Positions 6,422 through 13,920 of a stretch of 64,000 nt of DNA are shown here, one piece after another. Origin of the DNA: JAGVSZ01 sp035456405 (GTDB lineage Bacteria > Pseudomonadota > Gammaproteobacteria > Burkholderiales > SG8-39). The position numbers and the translations under genes were made by a program. The stretch is taken from NCBI GenBank assembly GCA_035456405.1, contig DATIDG010000084.1, positions 46,219 to 110,218 of the forward strand, written 5' to 3'. Numbering within the stretch: position 1 is the first letter of the stretch; every line of letters begins with the position of its first letter. The notes below the pieces were generated by a model. The model had not been told where the DNA came from. It made no database searches and saw only the letters and a list, made by a program, of their open reading frames with translations.

Positions 6422-9400
6422 CTAGTGGAAGTCGCGCGAGCGGGTGAGGAGCGCCCCGAGCAGCTCGCTTTGGTCGACCAGGCGCCGCGCGACGACGTGC
6501 ACGACGTCGCCCTCGCGCTCGATCACGCCGTGCACCGTCAGCAGGCGCGCGCCGAGCAGCTCGCGCCGCTGGCGATCGCCCAGCTCGCGCCACACGATCA
6601 CGTTGACGCAGCCCGTCTCGTCCTCCAGCGTCACGAACACCACGCCCGACGCGGTGCCGGGACGCTGCCGGCCGGTGACGATGCCGCAGGCGTGCAGGAT
6701 CTGGCCGTGCCGCGCCCCGCGCACCTCGGCAGCGGTCGCGAGCCCCATGCGCCGCAGGCGGTCGCGCAGCAGCGCGAGGGGGTGGCGCCCGAGCGTGAAG
6801 CCCAGGCTCGCGAAGTCGGCGACAAGGTCCTCGCCCTCGGTGGGCGCGGCGAGCGCGGGCGCGGTCTCGCACACGGGCGCCTCCCGCAGGAGGTGCGGCC
6901 GCGTTTCGATCCCGGCGACGTCCCAGTACGCACGGCGCCGGTGAGCGGCGAGTGCGTTGAGCGCGCCGGCGGCGGCGAGGCACTTGAGGTTGCGCTGATC
7001 GAGCCGGGCGCGGCGGGCGAGATCGGCGACGTCCGCGAACGGCGCCTCGGCGCGCGCAGCGACGATGGGGTGCGCGCCCGCCTCCGTGAGGCCCTTGACC
7101 ATCAGCAGCCCTAAGCGCACGGCGGGCGGGTCGCGGCTTTGCAGCGTGCATTCCCATTCGCTCGCGCACACATCGACCGGTCGCACCTCCACCCCGTGCC
7201 GCCGCGCATCCTGTACGAGCTGCGACGGCGCGTAGAAGCCCATCGGCTGGCTGTTGAGCAGCGCGGCGAGGAATGCGGCCGGCTCGTGGCATTTGATCCA
7301 CGACGACACGTAGACGAGCAGCGCGAAGCTCGCCGAGTGCGATTCGGGGAAGCCGTACTCGCCGAAGCCGAGGATCTGGCGATAGATCTGGTCGGCGAAC
7401 TCGTCCGAATAGCCGCGTTCCCGCATGCCGTCCTTGAGCCGCTGCTCGAACGGCTCGAGCCCGCCCTTGCGGCGCCACGCCGCCATGGCGCGCCGCAGCC
7501 GGTCGGCCTCGCCGGGCGTGAAGCCGGCGGCGACGACCGCGAGGCTCATCACCTGCTCCTGGAAGATCGGCACCCCGAGCGTTCGCTCGAGCACGCTCCG
7601 CACCGCCGCGCTCGGATAGGTGACCGGCTCCGCGCCGCTGCGGCGGCGGAGATAGGGATGGACCATGCCGCCCTGGATCGGCCCGGGACGCACGATCGCG
7701 ACCTCGATCACGAGATCGAAGAAGCACGCAGGCCGCAAGCGCGGCAGCATCGACATCTGCGCGCGCGACTCGATCTGGAACACGCCGATCGTGTCGGCGC
7801 GCCGGATCATCTCGTAGACTGCGGGGTCCTCCGGCGGCACGTCGGACATCGTGAACGGCCGGCCGCGCCGGGCGGCGATGAGGTCGAGCGCGCGCCGGAT
7901 CGCCGAGAGCATGCCGAGCGCGAGCACGTCGACCTTCAGCAGGCCGAGCGCGTCGAGGTCGTCCTTGTCCCACTCGATCACCGAGCGCTCGGGCATCGCC
8001 GCGTTCTCGATCGGCACGAGGCGCGAGAGGTGGTCGCGCGCGATCACGAACCCGCCGGTGTGCTGCGAGAGGTGGCGCGGGAAGCCGATGAGCGTGCCCG
8101 CGATCTCGACGAGCTGCGCGACCGGCCGGCTCGCGGGATCGAGCCCGGCCTCGGCGATGCGCTCGGGCAGCGCCCGGCGGCCGTCCCACCACGCGAGCGA
8201 GCCGGCGAGGCGGTCGACCTGCGCAGCATCGAAGCCGAGCGCCTTGCCCACGTCGCGCACCGCGCTCTTCGTGCGGTAGGTGACGACGGTGGCGGCGAGC
8301 GCGGCCCGCTCGCGGCCGTACTTCGCGTAGAGATACTGGATCACCTCCTCGCGCCGCTGGTGCTCGAAGTCGACGTCGATGTCGGGAGGCTCGTTTCGCT
8401 CCTTCGAGATGAAGCGCTCGAACAGCGTCGACATGCGCGCCGGGTCGACCTCGGTGATGCCGAGCGCGTAGCACACCGCCGAGTTCGCCGCGGACCCGCG
8501 ACCCTGGCACAGGATGCCGCGGCTGCGCGCGAAGCGGACGATGTCGTGCACGGTGAGGAAGTAGGGTTCGTACCCCAGGTCCGCGATGAGTCGCAGCTCG
8601 TGCTCGATGAGCTCGCGCACCTGCCGGGGCGTCGGATCCTGCTCCCCCCTTTCCGTTTCCCGGGCTCCAAACCGCCACCTCAGCCCGTCCTCCACCCGCT
8701 TGCGGAGCCACGAGGTGGGCGTCTCGCCGGGGGGCACGACCTCCTCCGGGTACTCATAGCGCAGCTCGTCGAGCGAGAAGGCGCAACGCTCGGCGACGCG
8801 CAGCGTCTCCGCGAGCAGCCCGCGCGGGTAGAGCTGCGCGAGCCGCATCCGCAGCCGCAGATGGCGCTCGCCGTTCGGGTGGAGCGCCCGGCCGCACGCG
8901 GCGACCGGCTTGCCGAGGCGCACCGCGGTGAGGACGTCCTGCAGCCGCCGCCGCGAGCGCACGTGCATGTGCACATCGCCCGCCGCGACGAGCGGCAGCC
9001 CCGATCTGCGCGCGAGTTCGCGCAAGGCATCGAGCTGCGCGCGGTCGTCGGGACCGCAGAGGAACTCGGCCGCGATCCACGCGCGGCCGAGGAAGCGCTC
9101 CGCCGTCCAGCAGGCATGGGCGGGATCGTCCGGCGCGCCGCGTGGCACGAGCAGGGCGAGGCAATCCGCCAGGCCGCCGTCGAGGTCGGCGCAGACAAGG
9201 CGGTAGCTGCCCTTCGTGGCGCTGCGCCGGCCCCGGGTGATCAGCTCGGAGAGGTTGCCGTACCCGGAGCGGTTGCAGGCGAGCAGCACGAGCTTCGGTC
9301 CGCCGGCGAGCTGCACCTCGGATCCGACCAGCAGCCTGAGGCCGGCTTCCTTCGCCGCAATGTGCGCGCGCACGACGCCGGCGAGCGAGCACTCGTCGGT

Positions 9401-9520
9401 GATCGCAAGCGCCGCATAGCCGAGGGCGTGCGCCCGTTCGGCCAGCTCCTCGGGGTGCGAGGCGCCCCGCAGGAAGCTGAAGTTGGTGAGGCAGTGCAGC
9501 TCGGCGTAAGCAGGCAGCAT
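6422..9520 (-). CDS. dnaE2: Error-prone DNA polymerase DnaE2 (ImuC)
   Basis: This 1032-aa C-family polymerase is the catalytic translesion enzyme of the damage-induced mutasome. It has an N-terminal PHP domain (residues 1 to about 250, opening YAELHCLTNFSFLRGAS) and then the polymerase palm with the catalytic acidic motifs PDIDVDF (about 379-385) and KVDVLALG (about 529-536). FPRHLSQHTGGFVI and GFGEYGFPESH follow, with a C-terminal OB fold (about 920-1010). At about 1030 aa it has DnaE2 rather than replicative DnaE1 length. It is the last core gene of the LexA-controlled operon, 35 bases after imuB. A purine-rich insertion coding for about seven residues occurs near residue 288. Confidence 0.96.
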   Translation of the reverse strand: MLPAYAELHCLTNFSFLRGASHPEELAERAHALGYAALAITDECSLAGVVRAHIAAKEAGLRLLVGSEVQLAGGPKLVLLACNRSGYGNLSELITRGRRSATKGSYRLVCADLDGGLADCLALLVPRGAPDDPAHACWTAERFLGRAWIAAEFLCGPDDRAQLDALRELARRSGLPLVAAGDVHMHVRSRRRLQDVLTAVRLGKPVAACGRALHPNGERHLRLRMRLAQLYPRGLLAETLRVAERCAFSLDELRYEYPEEVVPPGETPTSWLRKRVEDGLRWRFGARETERGEQDPTPRQVRELIEHELRLIADLGYEPYFLTVHDIVRFARSRGILCQGRGSAANSAVCYALGITEVDPARMSTLFERFISKERNEPPDIDVDFEHQRREEVIQYLYAKYGRERAALAATVVTYRTKSAVRDVGKALGFDAAQVDRLAGSLAWWDGRRALPERIAEAGLDPASRPVAQLVEIAGTLIGFPRHLSQHTGGFVIARDHLSRLVPIENAAMPERSVIEWDKDDLDALGLLKVDVLALGMLSAIRRALDLIAARRGRPFTMSDVPPEDPAVYEMIRRADTIGVFQIESRAQMSMLPRLRPACFFDLVIEVAIVRPGPIQGGMVHPYLRRRSGAEPVTYPSAAVRSVLERTLGVPIFQEQVMSLAVVAAGFTPGEADRLRRAMAAWRRKGGLEPFEQRLKDGMRERGYSDEFADQIYRQILGFGEYGFPESHSASFALLVYVSSWIKCHEPAAFLAALLNSQPMGFYAPSQLVQDARRHGVEVRPVDVCASEWECTLQSRDPPAVRLGLLMVKGLTEAGAHPIVAARAEAPFADVADLARRARLDQRNLKCLAAAGALNALAAHRRRAYWDVAGIETRPHLLREAPVCETAPALAAPTEGEDLVADFASLGFTLGRHPLALLRDRLRRMGLATAAEVRGARHGQILHACGIVTGRQRPGTASGVVFVTLEDETGCVNVIVWRELGDRQRRELLGARLLTVHGVIEREGDVVHVVARRLVDQSELLGALLTRSRDFH

Positions 9521-9555
9521 TTAGGAAGGGCTGAAAGAGCTCGATCGGAGCTTCA

Positions 9556-10995
9556 CTACGCGAACAGTCCGTGGAGAAACCACCCCGTCGCCGCGCCGCG
9601 GGCGCGATACACCCAGACGAGCGCGTGATCGGCGGTCTGCGCGACGAAGTAGTCGCGTGCGACATCGTCACCGTCCCACCAGCCCGATTCGATGCGTTCC
9701 GGTCCGGCGAGCAGCTTCAGCGGGCCGCCGCAGTGCGGCTCCGCGCCGATCTCCTCGAGCGGCCGGGGCGCGGCGAGCAGCCAGAACGGGCGGAGCCCGA
9801 CTCTTCCCGTTTCCCGTTTTCCCTTTTCCTGGGCGGGCATCGGCTCGCGCACCTGCGACGCATGCTCCGGACGGTGCGCCTCGGCGACGGCAACGCCGTG
9901 CACGGCCACGCTGCCCAGCCGCGCGCGCAGGCGTTCGACGAGCTTCGGCCAGTCCTCGGGACTGCCGCTCTCGTCGGCGAAGAGCGCGATGTTCCCGCCC
10001 GCCAGCGGAACGACATCGGTGGCAGCGAGCGCGAGCGCGCGCACCGGCTCGGGCAGCACGACGGTCCCGAGCCGCTCTCGAGCGAGCAGGGTGAAGTGAC
10101 TCGCTGCGCGGCTCGGCGCGACAAGGCCGATCGGCACGACGGTCGCAGCTGCCGCGCGATGGAAGAGGCGCAGCTCCAGCCGCCGCACGCCGCCGGCGCG
10201 CGCGGCGAGGAAACCCTCGAGCTGCACGAACAGGCGCCGCGCCGCGAAGAGGAGGCTCTCTGCCTGCGTGACCTCCGCTGGCAGCTCGAGGCGGGCATGG
10301 AACTCCGCCGGCGGCACGTAGAACGCGCGCGGGTCGGCAAGCCGCCCGTACGCACGGTCCAGGTCGTCGAGGAGCTGCTGGCCGAGGCGGCGCGCGAGCC
10401 CGTCGCGCGGCAGCGCGGCGAGGTCGCCCACCGTCCGGGCGCCGATCGCGTGCAGCGCTTCGAGCGTGTCCGCCGCGCGCACGGCGATGCGGACGGGCAG
10501 GGCGGCGAGCGCGGCCGGGAGGGCATCGGCGCGCCCGATGTATCGCTCCACGCCGGCGCGCGCGAGCCACGCCGCCCCGCGCGCGGTGGGGGCGCACGCG
10601 ACGAGCACGGTGAAGCCCATTCGCGCGCAGCCCTCGCGCAGGGACGCGCGGATGAGGTCGACGCCGCCGAAGAGCTTCAGACTGCCCGAAACCTCGAGCA
10701 CGAGCGCATCGGGGAGCTCGAGCGCGACAGCGGGGGTGAACTGCGCGGCCCAGCCGGCGAGACCGAGCAGCGCCTCGGTCTCCCTGGCCGGATCGCGCGG
10801 CCGGACGAGGAGGTCGTGCGCGAGCGCGCGCGCGGCGGAGACGGCGTTGCCCGGTCGCACGCCGCGCGCCAGCGCTTTGCCGTCACAGGCGATGACCCGA
10901 TGATGCTCCGCGACCGCCTGCGGCTCAGGCGTCGCAAGGCTGCGGGTGAGCGCTTCGAACGGGAGATTGGGAAGGTGGAGCGCGATCCACTGCAC
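9556..10995 (-). CDS. imuB: ImuB, inactive Y-family DNA polymerase subunit of the mutasome
   Basis: This 479-aa protein has the Y-family fold but opens with MQWIALHLPNLPFEAL where active enzymes carry the catalytic DMDAFF motif, so the metal-binding acids are missing, as is usual for ImuB. ImuB acts as the hub linking DnaE2, ImuA and the beta clamp. The C-terminal block LLAGPERIESGWWDG with DVARDYFVAQT is characteristic. The GTG start lies inside the end of imuA (71-base overlap), indicating translational coupling. Near residue 390 a purine-rich tract encodes QEKGKRETGR, an unusual low-complexity linker. Confidence 0.95.
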   Translation of the reverse strand: MQWIALHLPNLPFEALTRSLATPEPQAVAEHHRVIACDGKALARGVRPGNAVSAARALAHDLLVRPRDPARETEALLGLAGWAAQFTPAVALELPDALVLEVSGSLKLFGGVDLIRASLREGCARMGFTVLVACAPTARGAAWLARAGVERYIGRADALPAALAALPVRIAVRAADTLEALHAIGARTVGDLAALPRDGLARRLGQQLLDDLDRAYGRLADPRAFYVPPAEFHARLELPAEVTQAESLLFAARRLFVQLEGFLAARAGGVRRLELRLFHRAAAATVVPIGLVAPSRAASHFTLLARERLGTVVLPEPVRALALAATDVVPLAGGNIALFADESGSPEDWPKLVERLRARLGSVAVHGVAVAEAHRPEHASQVREPMPAQEKGKRETGRVGLRPFWLLAAPRPLEEIGAEPHCGGPLKLLAGPERIESGWWDGDDVARDYFVAQTADHALVWVYRARGAATGWFLHGLFA

Positions 10996-11659
10996 GGGGA
11001 ACTCGAGGGAGGAGGGCGTCGGTTCGGGAGTCGAGATCGACGATCACCGGGCGCTCGCAGACGGCGCCGCGCCGCTTGAGGATCTGAACTGCCAGAGCGC
11101 CGGCGGCGGTGGCGAGCGCGAGCCGCAGTGCAGCGGGCGACGCTTCGGCGGCGGCGCGCGACGGCCGGAACAGCATGGCGAGCGCTCGCGTCTTCTCGGC
11201 GGCGAGTTGCAGGCGGCGCAACTCGGCGTACTTCACGGCGCCGGGCCAGACGAGCACTGCGCCGCAGGCGGCGGAGGCGAGCGCCTGCTCGGCGGCCCAC
11301 AGCGCATCGCGCGCGGCGGCGGTCCTGACGATCAGGAGCCGGGCGAGCGCGATGCCGGCGGCGTCGAGTGCCGGCGCGTAGGGAAGATGGGGCGGCGAGA
11401 TCCAGGCGAGCCGCTTGCCTTTGCGCGAGAGGGTCGCAAGCGCCGGGCCGAGAATGCGCAGCTCGCCGATGCCCTCGTGGGCGGGCAGCAATTCGGTGAG
11501 GCAGCCGGTCGGCCAGCCGCCGCCGGGCAGCTCCGCGTCGAGGGCGGCGAAGCCGGTCGGCACGCTCGCGCTCGCCACCCGGGCGAGCGCGTCGCCGCGC
11601 CGGATGTCGGGGCGGGTGAGCAGCGCGGCCAGCGGGACGGTGGGGTCGGCGAGCCCCAT
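10925..11659 (-). CDS. imuA: ImuA, RecA-like accessory protein of translesion synthesis
   Basis: This 244-aa protein is of the ImuA/SulA-like family. The N-terminal half has VPTGFAALDAELPGGGWPTGCLTELL, a RecA-like core whose Walker A region is degenerate. A hydrophobic strand, GAVLVWPG, and a basic proline-rich tail follow. ImuA binds RecA and ImuB and is needed for damage-induced mutagenesis by DnaE2. The gene starts 31 bases after lexA and overlaps imuB, so it is co-transcribed. Confidence 0.92.
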   Translation of the reverse strand: MGLADPTVPLAALLTRPDIRRGDALARVASASVPTGFAALDAELPGGGWPTGCLTELLPAHEGIGELRILGPALATLSRKGKRLAWISPPHLPYAPALDAAGIALARLLIVRTAAARDALWAAEQALASAACGAVLVWPGAVKYAELRRLQLAAEKTRALAMLFRPSRAAAEASPAALRLALATAAGALAVQILKRRGAVCERPVIVDLDSRTDALLPRVPRAVDRAPPSQSPVRSAHPQPCDA

Positions 11660-11690
11660 CGGGGAATCTGATGCGGATGCGGGTGCGATT

Positions 11691-12290
11691 TCAAAGCGCG
11701 CGGTTGCGAATGACTCCGACCGCGATGCCCTCGATCGCCAGCGGCGTCTCGCGCGTGTCGACCACGATCGGCTTGAACTCCGGGTTCTCGGGCAGGAGCT
11801 CGACGGTGGCGCCGCGGCGGCGCAGGCGCTTCACCGTCACCTCGTCCTGCAGGCGCGCCACGACGATCTGCCCCGAGCGGGCGTCGACCGTCTTGTGCAC
11901 GGCGAGGATGTCGCCATCGAGGATGCCGGCGTCGCGCATGCTCATGCCGCGCACCTTGAGGAGGTAGTCGGCGCGCGGCCGGAAGAGGTTCGGATCGACG
12001 GAGTAGCGGCCGACGACGTGCTCTTCGGCGAGGATCGGCGCGCCGGCGGCGACGCGGCCGACGAGCGGCAACCCGAGCGACTCCCTGAGCCGCAGGCCCC
12101 GCGCGGTGCCGTCGAGGATCTCGATCGCGCCCTTGCGCTCGAGCGCGCGCAGGTGCTCCTCGGCCGCGTTCGGCGAGGCGAAGCCGAGCATGTGCGCGAT
12201 CTCCATGCGCGTCGGCGGGAAGCCCGTCTCCTCGATGGTGTCGCGGATGAGCTGGAGGATCTCGGTCTGGCGGGGAGTGAGTTCTTTCAT
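11691..12290 (-). CDS. lexA: LexA repressor
   Basis: This 199-aa SOS repressor has an N-terminal winged helix (residues 1-65; LTPRQTEILQLI, PPTRMEIAHMLGF, SPNAAEEHLRALERKG) and a self-cleaving S24 domain. The cleavage site is the Ala-Gly bond at about 82-83 in GRVAAGAPIL; the catalytic pair is Ser117 (GMSM) and Lys154 (EVTVKRL). The ATG has GGAG 6 bases upstream. It is the second gene of the operon and lies downstream of a consensus LexA box at 12812-12831, so it should repress its own operon until RecA-stimulated cleavage. Confidence 0.98.
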   Translation of the reverse strand: MKELTPRQTEILQLIRDTIEETGFPPTRMEIAHMLGFASPNAAEEHLRALERKGAIEILDGTARGLRLRESLGLPLVGRVAAGAPILAEEHVVGRYSVDPNLFRPRADYLLKVRGMSMRDAGILDGDILAVHKTVDARSGQIVVARLQDEVTVKRLRRRGATVELLPENPEFKPIVVDTRETPLAIEGIAVGVIRNRAL

Positions 12291-12299
12291 GTCCGGCTC

Positions 12300-12719
12300 C
12301 TAGGCGCGGGGGGCGTACTGGGCGGGGATCGACTCCCGCGCCTGCACGCCGCCGGCGATCGCCCGGACGCCGGCCGGCATCGGCACCCGGCCGAACCGCG
12401 CGAGCCGTGCCTCGATGGCGAGCCGGCTGCGGCTGTGCGCCCTGGCGAGATCGTCGACCGACTGGCCCCGGTCGAAGGCGTCGAGCAGGCGCTCGTCCTC
12501 GTCCTTCGACCACGGCTTGCCCGAATTGCCACCGGCAGGGCGGGCGGCCTGCCGCTTCTGCGCGGCGACGGCGCTCTCCATCGCCCGCACCGCCTGGAAG
12601 AGCGCGCGCACGACATCCGGGTGCTGGTACGGGCTGTCGGCGGAGAACGATTTGCCGGTGAACGGATCGGTGCCGTTCGACAGGCTCTGCAGGATACCGA
12701 GTGCTTTCTCTTGATCCAT
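12300..12719 (-). CDS. Unrecognised SANT/HTH-like protein, first gene of the SOS operon
   Basis: This 139-aa protein (ATG 12719 preceded by AGGAGACGACC) has two conserved-looking blocks. The N-terminal one is ALGILQSLSNGTDPFTGK followed by DSPYQHPDVVRALFQAVRAME. The C-terminal one, from about residue 75, is KPWSKDEDERLLDAFDRG..DDLARAHSRS..AIEARLARFG, which reads like a SANT/Myb-type helix-turn-helix. The frame is open to 12839, but the upstream part lies over the promoter and LexA box and is not coding. It is separated from lexA by 9 bases, so it is the promoter-proximal SOS gene. I know of no assigned function; DNA binding or helicase partnership are possibilities. Confidence 0.85.
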   Translation of the reverse strand: MDQEKALGILQSLSNGTDPFTGKSFSADSPYQHPDVVRALFQAVRAMESAVAAQKRQAARPAGGNSGKPWSKDEDERLLDAFDRGQSVDDLARAHSRSRLAIEARLARFGRVPMPAGVRAIAGGVQARESIPAQYAPRA

Positions 12720-12739
12720 GGTCGTCTCCTCGAAGGCAG

Positions 12740-12779
12740 CGCGGATTGAGCGGCGGCTTGCCGTCCGCTCCAATCCGCG
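12740..12779 (-). other. Stem-loop in the 5' leader of the SOS operon
   Basis: A 9-bp stem (12740-12748 with 12771-12779) is extended by 5 further pairs after a single bulged base, with an 11-base loop. It lies between the promoter and the first start codon and ends 21 bases before the ATG, so it may affect mRNA stability or translation. There is no U-tract. Confidence 0.4.
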
Positions 12780-12811
12780 GGATAAACAACGCCCACTCGT
12801 GCGGGGGCGTT

Positions 12812-12831
12812 TACTGCATTTATATACAGGC
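12812..12831 (-). promoter_or_regulatory. LexA (SOS) box
   Basis: On the minus strand the core is CTGTATATAAATGCAG, i.e. CTG-N10-CAG with an AT-rich centre, flanked by A/T on one side. This is close to the CTGT(AT)4ACAG consensus of beta/gammaproteobacteria. It overlaps the -10 hexamer of the operon that starts with the 139-aa gene and lexA, so bound LexA would block RNA polymerase. Confidence 0.9.
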
Positions 12832-12847
12832 CTGAACAAAAATGCAA
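12819..12847 (-). promoter_or_regulatory. SOS operon promoter TTGCAT-N17-TATAAA
   Basis: On the minus strand, TTGCAT (12842-12847) is followed by 17 bases and TATAAA (12819-12824). The -10 is embedded in the LexA box. The expected start is about 12812, leaving a leader of roughly 90 nt before the first ATG. Confidence 0.65.
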
Positions 12848-12929
12848 GGCCTAGGCCAGGTCAGGGCGGAAGCTTTTGTTTTTCAAGGAATCGGCTACGA
12901 TAGTTGATTCCCAGGTGCGGGCCCCCGGG

Positions 12930-12935
12930 TATAAT
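12930..12935 (+). promoter_or_regulatory. -10 hexamer TATAAT for the DUF3460 gene
   Basis: A perfect TATAAT stands 33 bases before the DUF3460 ATG. The best -35-like hexamer, TTGATT at 12904, is 20 bases away, which is longer than optimal. Confidence 0.45.
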
Positions 12936-12968
12936 CCGCCCCGTCTTCGCATCCGCATTCACACGGGC

Positions 12969-13178
12969 ATGTTCGGCAAGAAGATCAAGGCGGGCTACGA
13001 GTCAGACGCGACGCGCCTCATCCGCGACCTGCTGCGGGAGAAGCCGCAGCTCCTCGACGAACAGGCGAGGGGCCGCTCCTTGTGGTGGGACCGGAAGCTG
13101 GATCTCGACCAGCAGCGGCGGGTGCAAGAGTCGCGCGTGCCGCAGAAGGGCTACGTCTATCAAAGCGAAGGCGACTGA
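12969..13178 (+). CDS. DUF3460 family protein
   Basis: This 69-aa basic/acidic cytosolic protein matches the small betaproteobacterial DUF3460 family: YESDATRLIRDLL near the N terminus, GRSLWWDRKLDLD in the middle and the terminal VPQKGYVYQ. The function of the family is unknown. ATG 12969 is used; an in-frame upstream extension runs through the promoter. The coding end overlaps or abuts the following TPR lipoprotein, so the two are probably translated from one mRNA. Confidence 0.88.
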   Translation: MFGKKIKAGYESDATRLIRDLLREKPQLLDEQARGRSLWWDRKLDLDQQRRVQESRVPQKGYVYQSEGD

Positions 13179-13920
13179 CTGGCGGCGCGGCGCCGCGGCG
13201 CTCGCCCTGGTGGCGGCGCTCGCAGGCTGCATGTCTCCCGCCGCCAGCCTGATTCTGAGCCTCATTCCCGAGGGGACGTTCACGACCCTGCTCAACAACA
13301 TGAAGGGCGTGGACGAGCCGAATCGCAAGCGGCTCGCGGAGCTCGAGCAGAAGGGCGACTGGAACGGCATCGCGCAGTTCGCGCAGGAAAACATCGCCGT
13401 CGACCCGACCAACCCCGACTGGCGCGTGGTCGCCGGCTACGCCTACTCGCAGCTCGGGCAGTACGAGCGCGCGGCCGACCAGTTCCAGCACGCTGTGCGC
13501 GCGAGCCCGGATGACATCACTGCCTGGAATCTGCTCGCGCAGTCCTATCGCTCGATGGGCCAGCCCGAGCGCGCGATCCGCACCCTGGACAACGCGCTGC
13601 GCATCAACCAGGACTCGCCGGTGACCTACTATCTGCTCGGCGCGAGCTTCAACGACCTGAAGCGGCCCGACCGCGCGGTCGCCTTCTACGAGCAGGCGAT
13701 CCAGCGCAACCCGCGGTTCGCCGAGGCGTTGTATGACGCGGGTCTCGCTTACGCCCAGCTCGGCCGGCGGAGCGAGCTCGAGTACACCGTGCAGCGGCTG
13801 CGCCCGGTCAACCCGGCCCTCGCCGACCGGCTGGCGAAAGTGCAGGTGGCGCCGCCGCCCGCGCCGGCAACGGCGGGCGGGGTGCCGGAACTGCCCACCG
13901 AGCGGCGCAGGCCCAAGTAA
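13159..13920 (+). CDS. TPR-repeat lipoprotein (start codon unresolved)
   Basis: The frame encodes a lipoprotein signal (WRRGAAALALVAALAGC, lipobox LAGC) and then a TPR array of about five units (NGIAQFAQENIAVDPTNPDW, YERAADQFQHAVRASPDD, ERAIRTLDNALRINQDSP, DRAVAFYEQAIQRNPRF) with a proline-rich tail. It is probably anchored in the outer membrane and scaffolds an envelope complex. No ATG, GTG or TTG lies in frame between 12946 and the signal peptide. Candidates are ATC at 13159 (AGAAGGG 8 bases upstream; used here) or GCG at 13171, one base change from a GTG that would overlap the preceding stop. Initiation is therefore uncertain: non-AUG start, frameshift from DUF3460, start loss, or sequence error. 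Confidence 0.75.
   Translation: MKAKATDWRRGAAALALVAALAGCMSPAASLILSLIPEGTFTTLLNNMKGVDEPNRKRLAELEQKGDWNGIAQFAQENIAVDPTNPDWRVVAGYAYSQLGQYERAADQFQHAVRASPDDITAWNLLAQSYRSMGQPERAIRTLDNALRINQDSPVTYYLLGASFNDLKRPDRAVAFYEQAIQRNPRFAEALYDAGLAYAQLGRRSELEYTVQRLRPVNPALADRLAKVQVAPPPAPATAGGVPELPTERRRPK

Noticed and set aside
7139..9628. 829-codon open frame opposite dnaE2
   Set aside because: It mirrors a clear DnaE2 coding sequence; arginine/histidine/alanine-rich composition is typical of antisense frames in GC-rich genes.
11332..12789. 485-codon minus-strand frame across lexA and imuA
   Set aside because: Alternative frame through lexA, imuA and the SOS leader gene; the real frames have clear motifs and start signals.
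12788..12813. Short inverted repeat AACGCCC/GGGCGTT just downstream of the SOS promoter
   Set aside because: Only 7 bp with a poor T-tract; could be an attenuator but the evidence is too thin beside the stronger stem-loop at 12740-12779.
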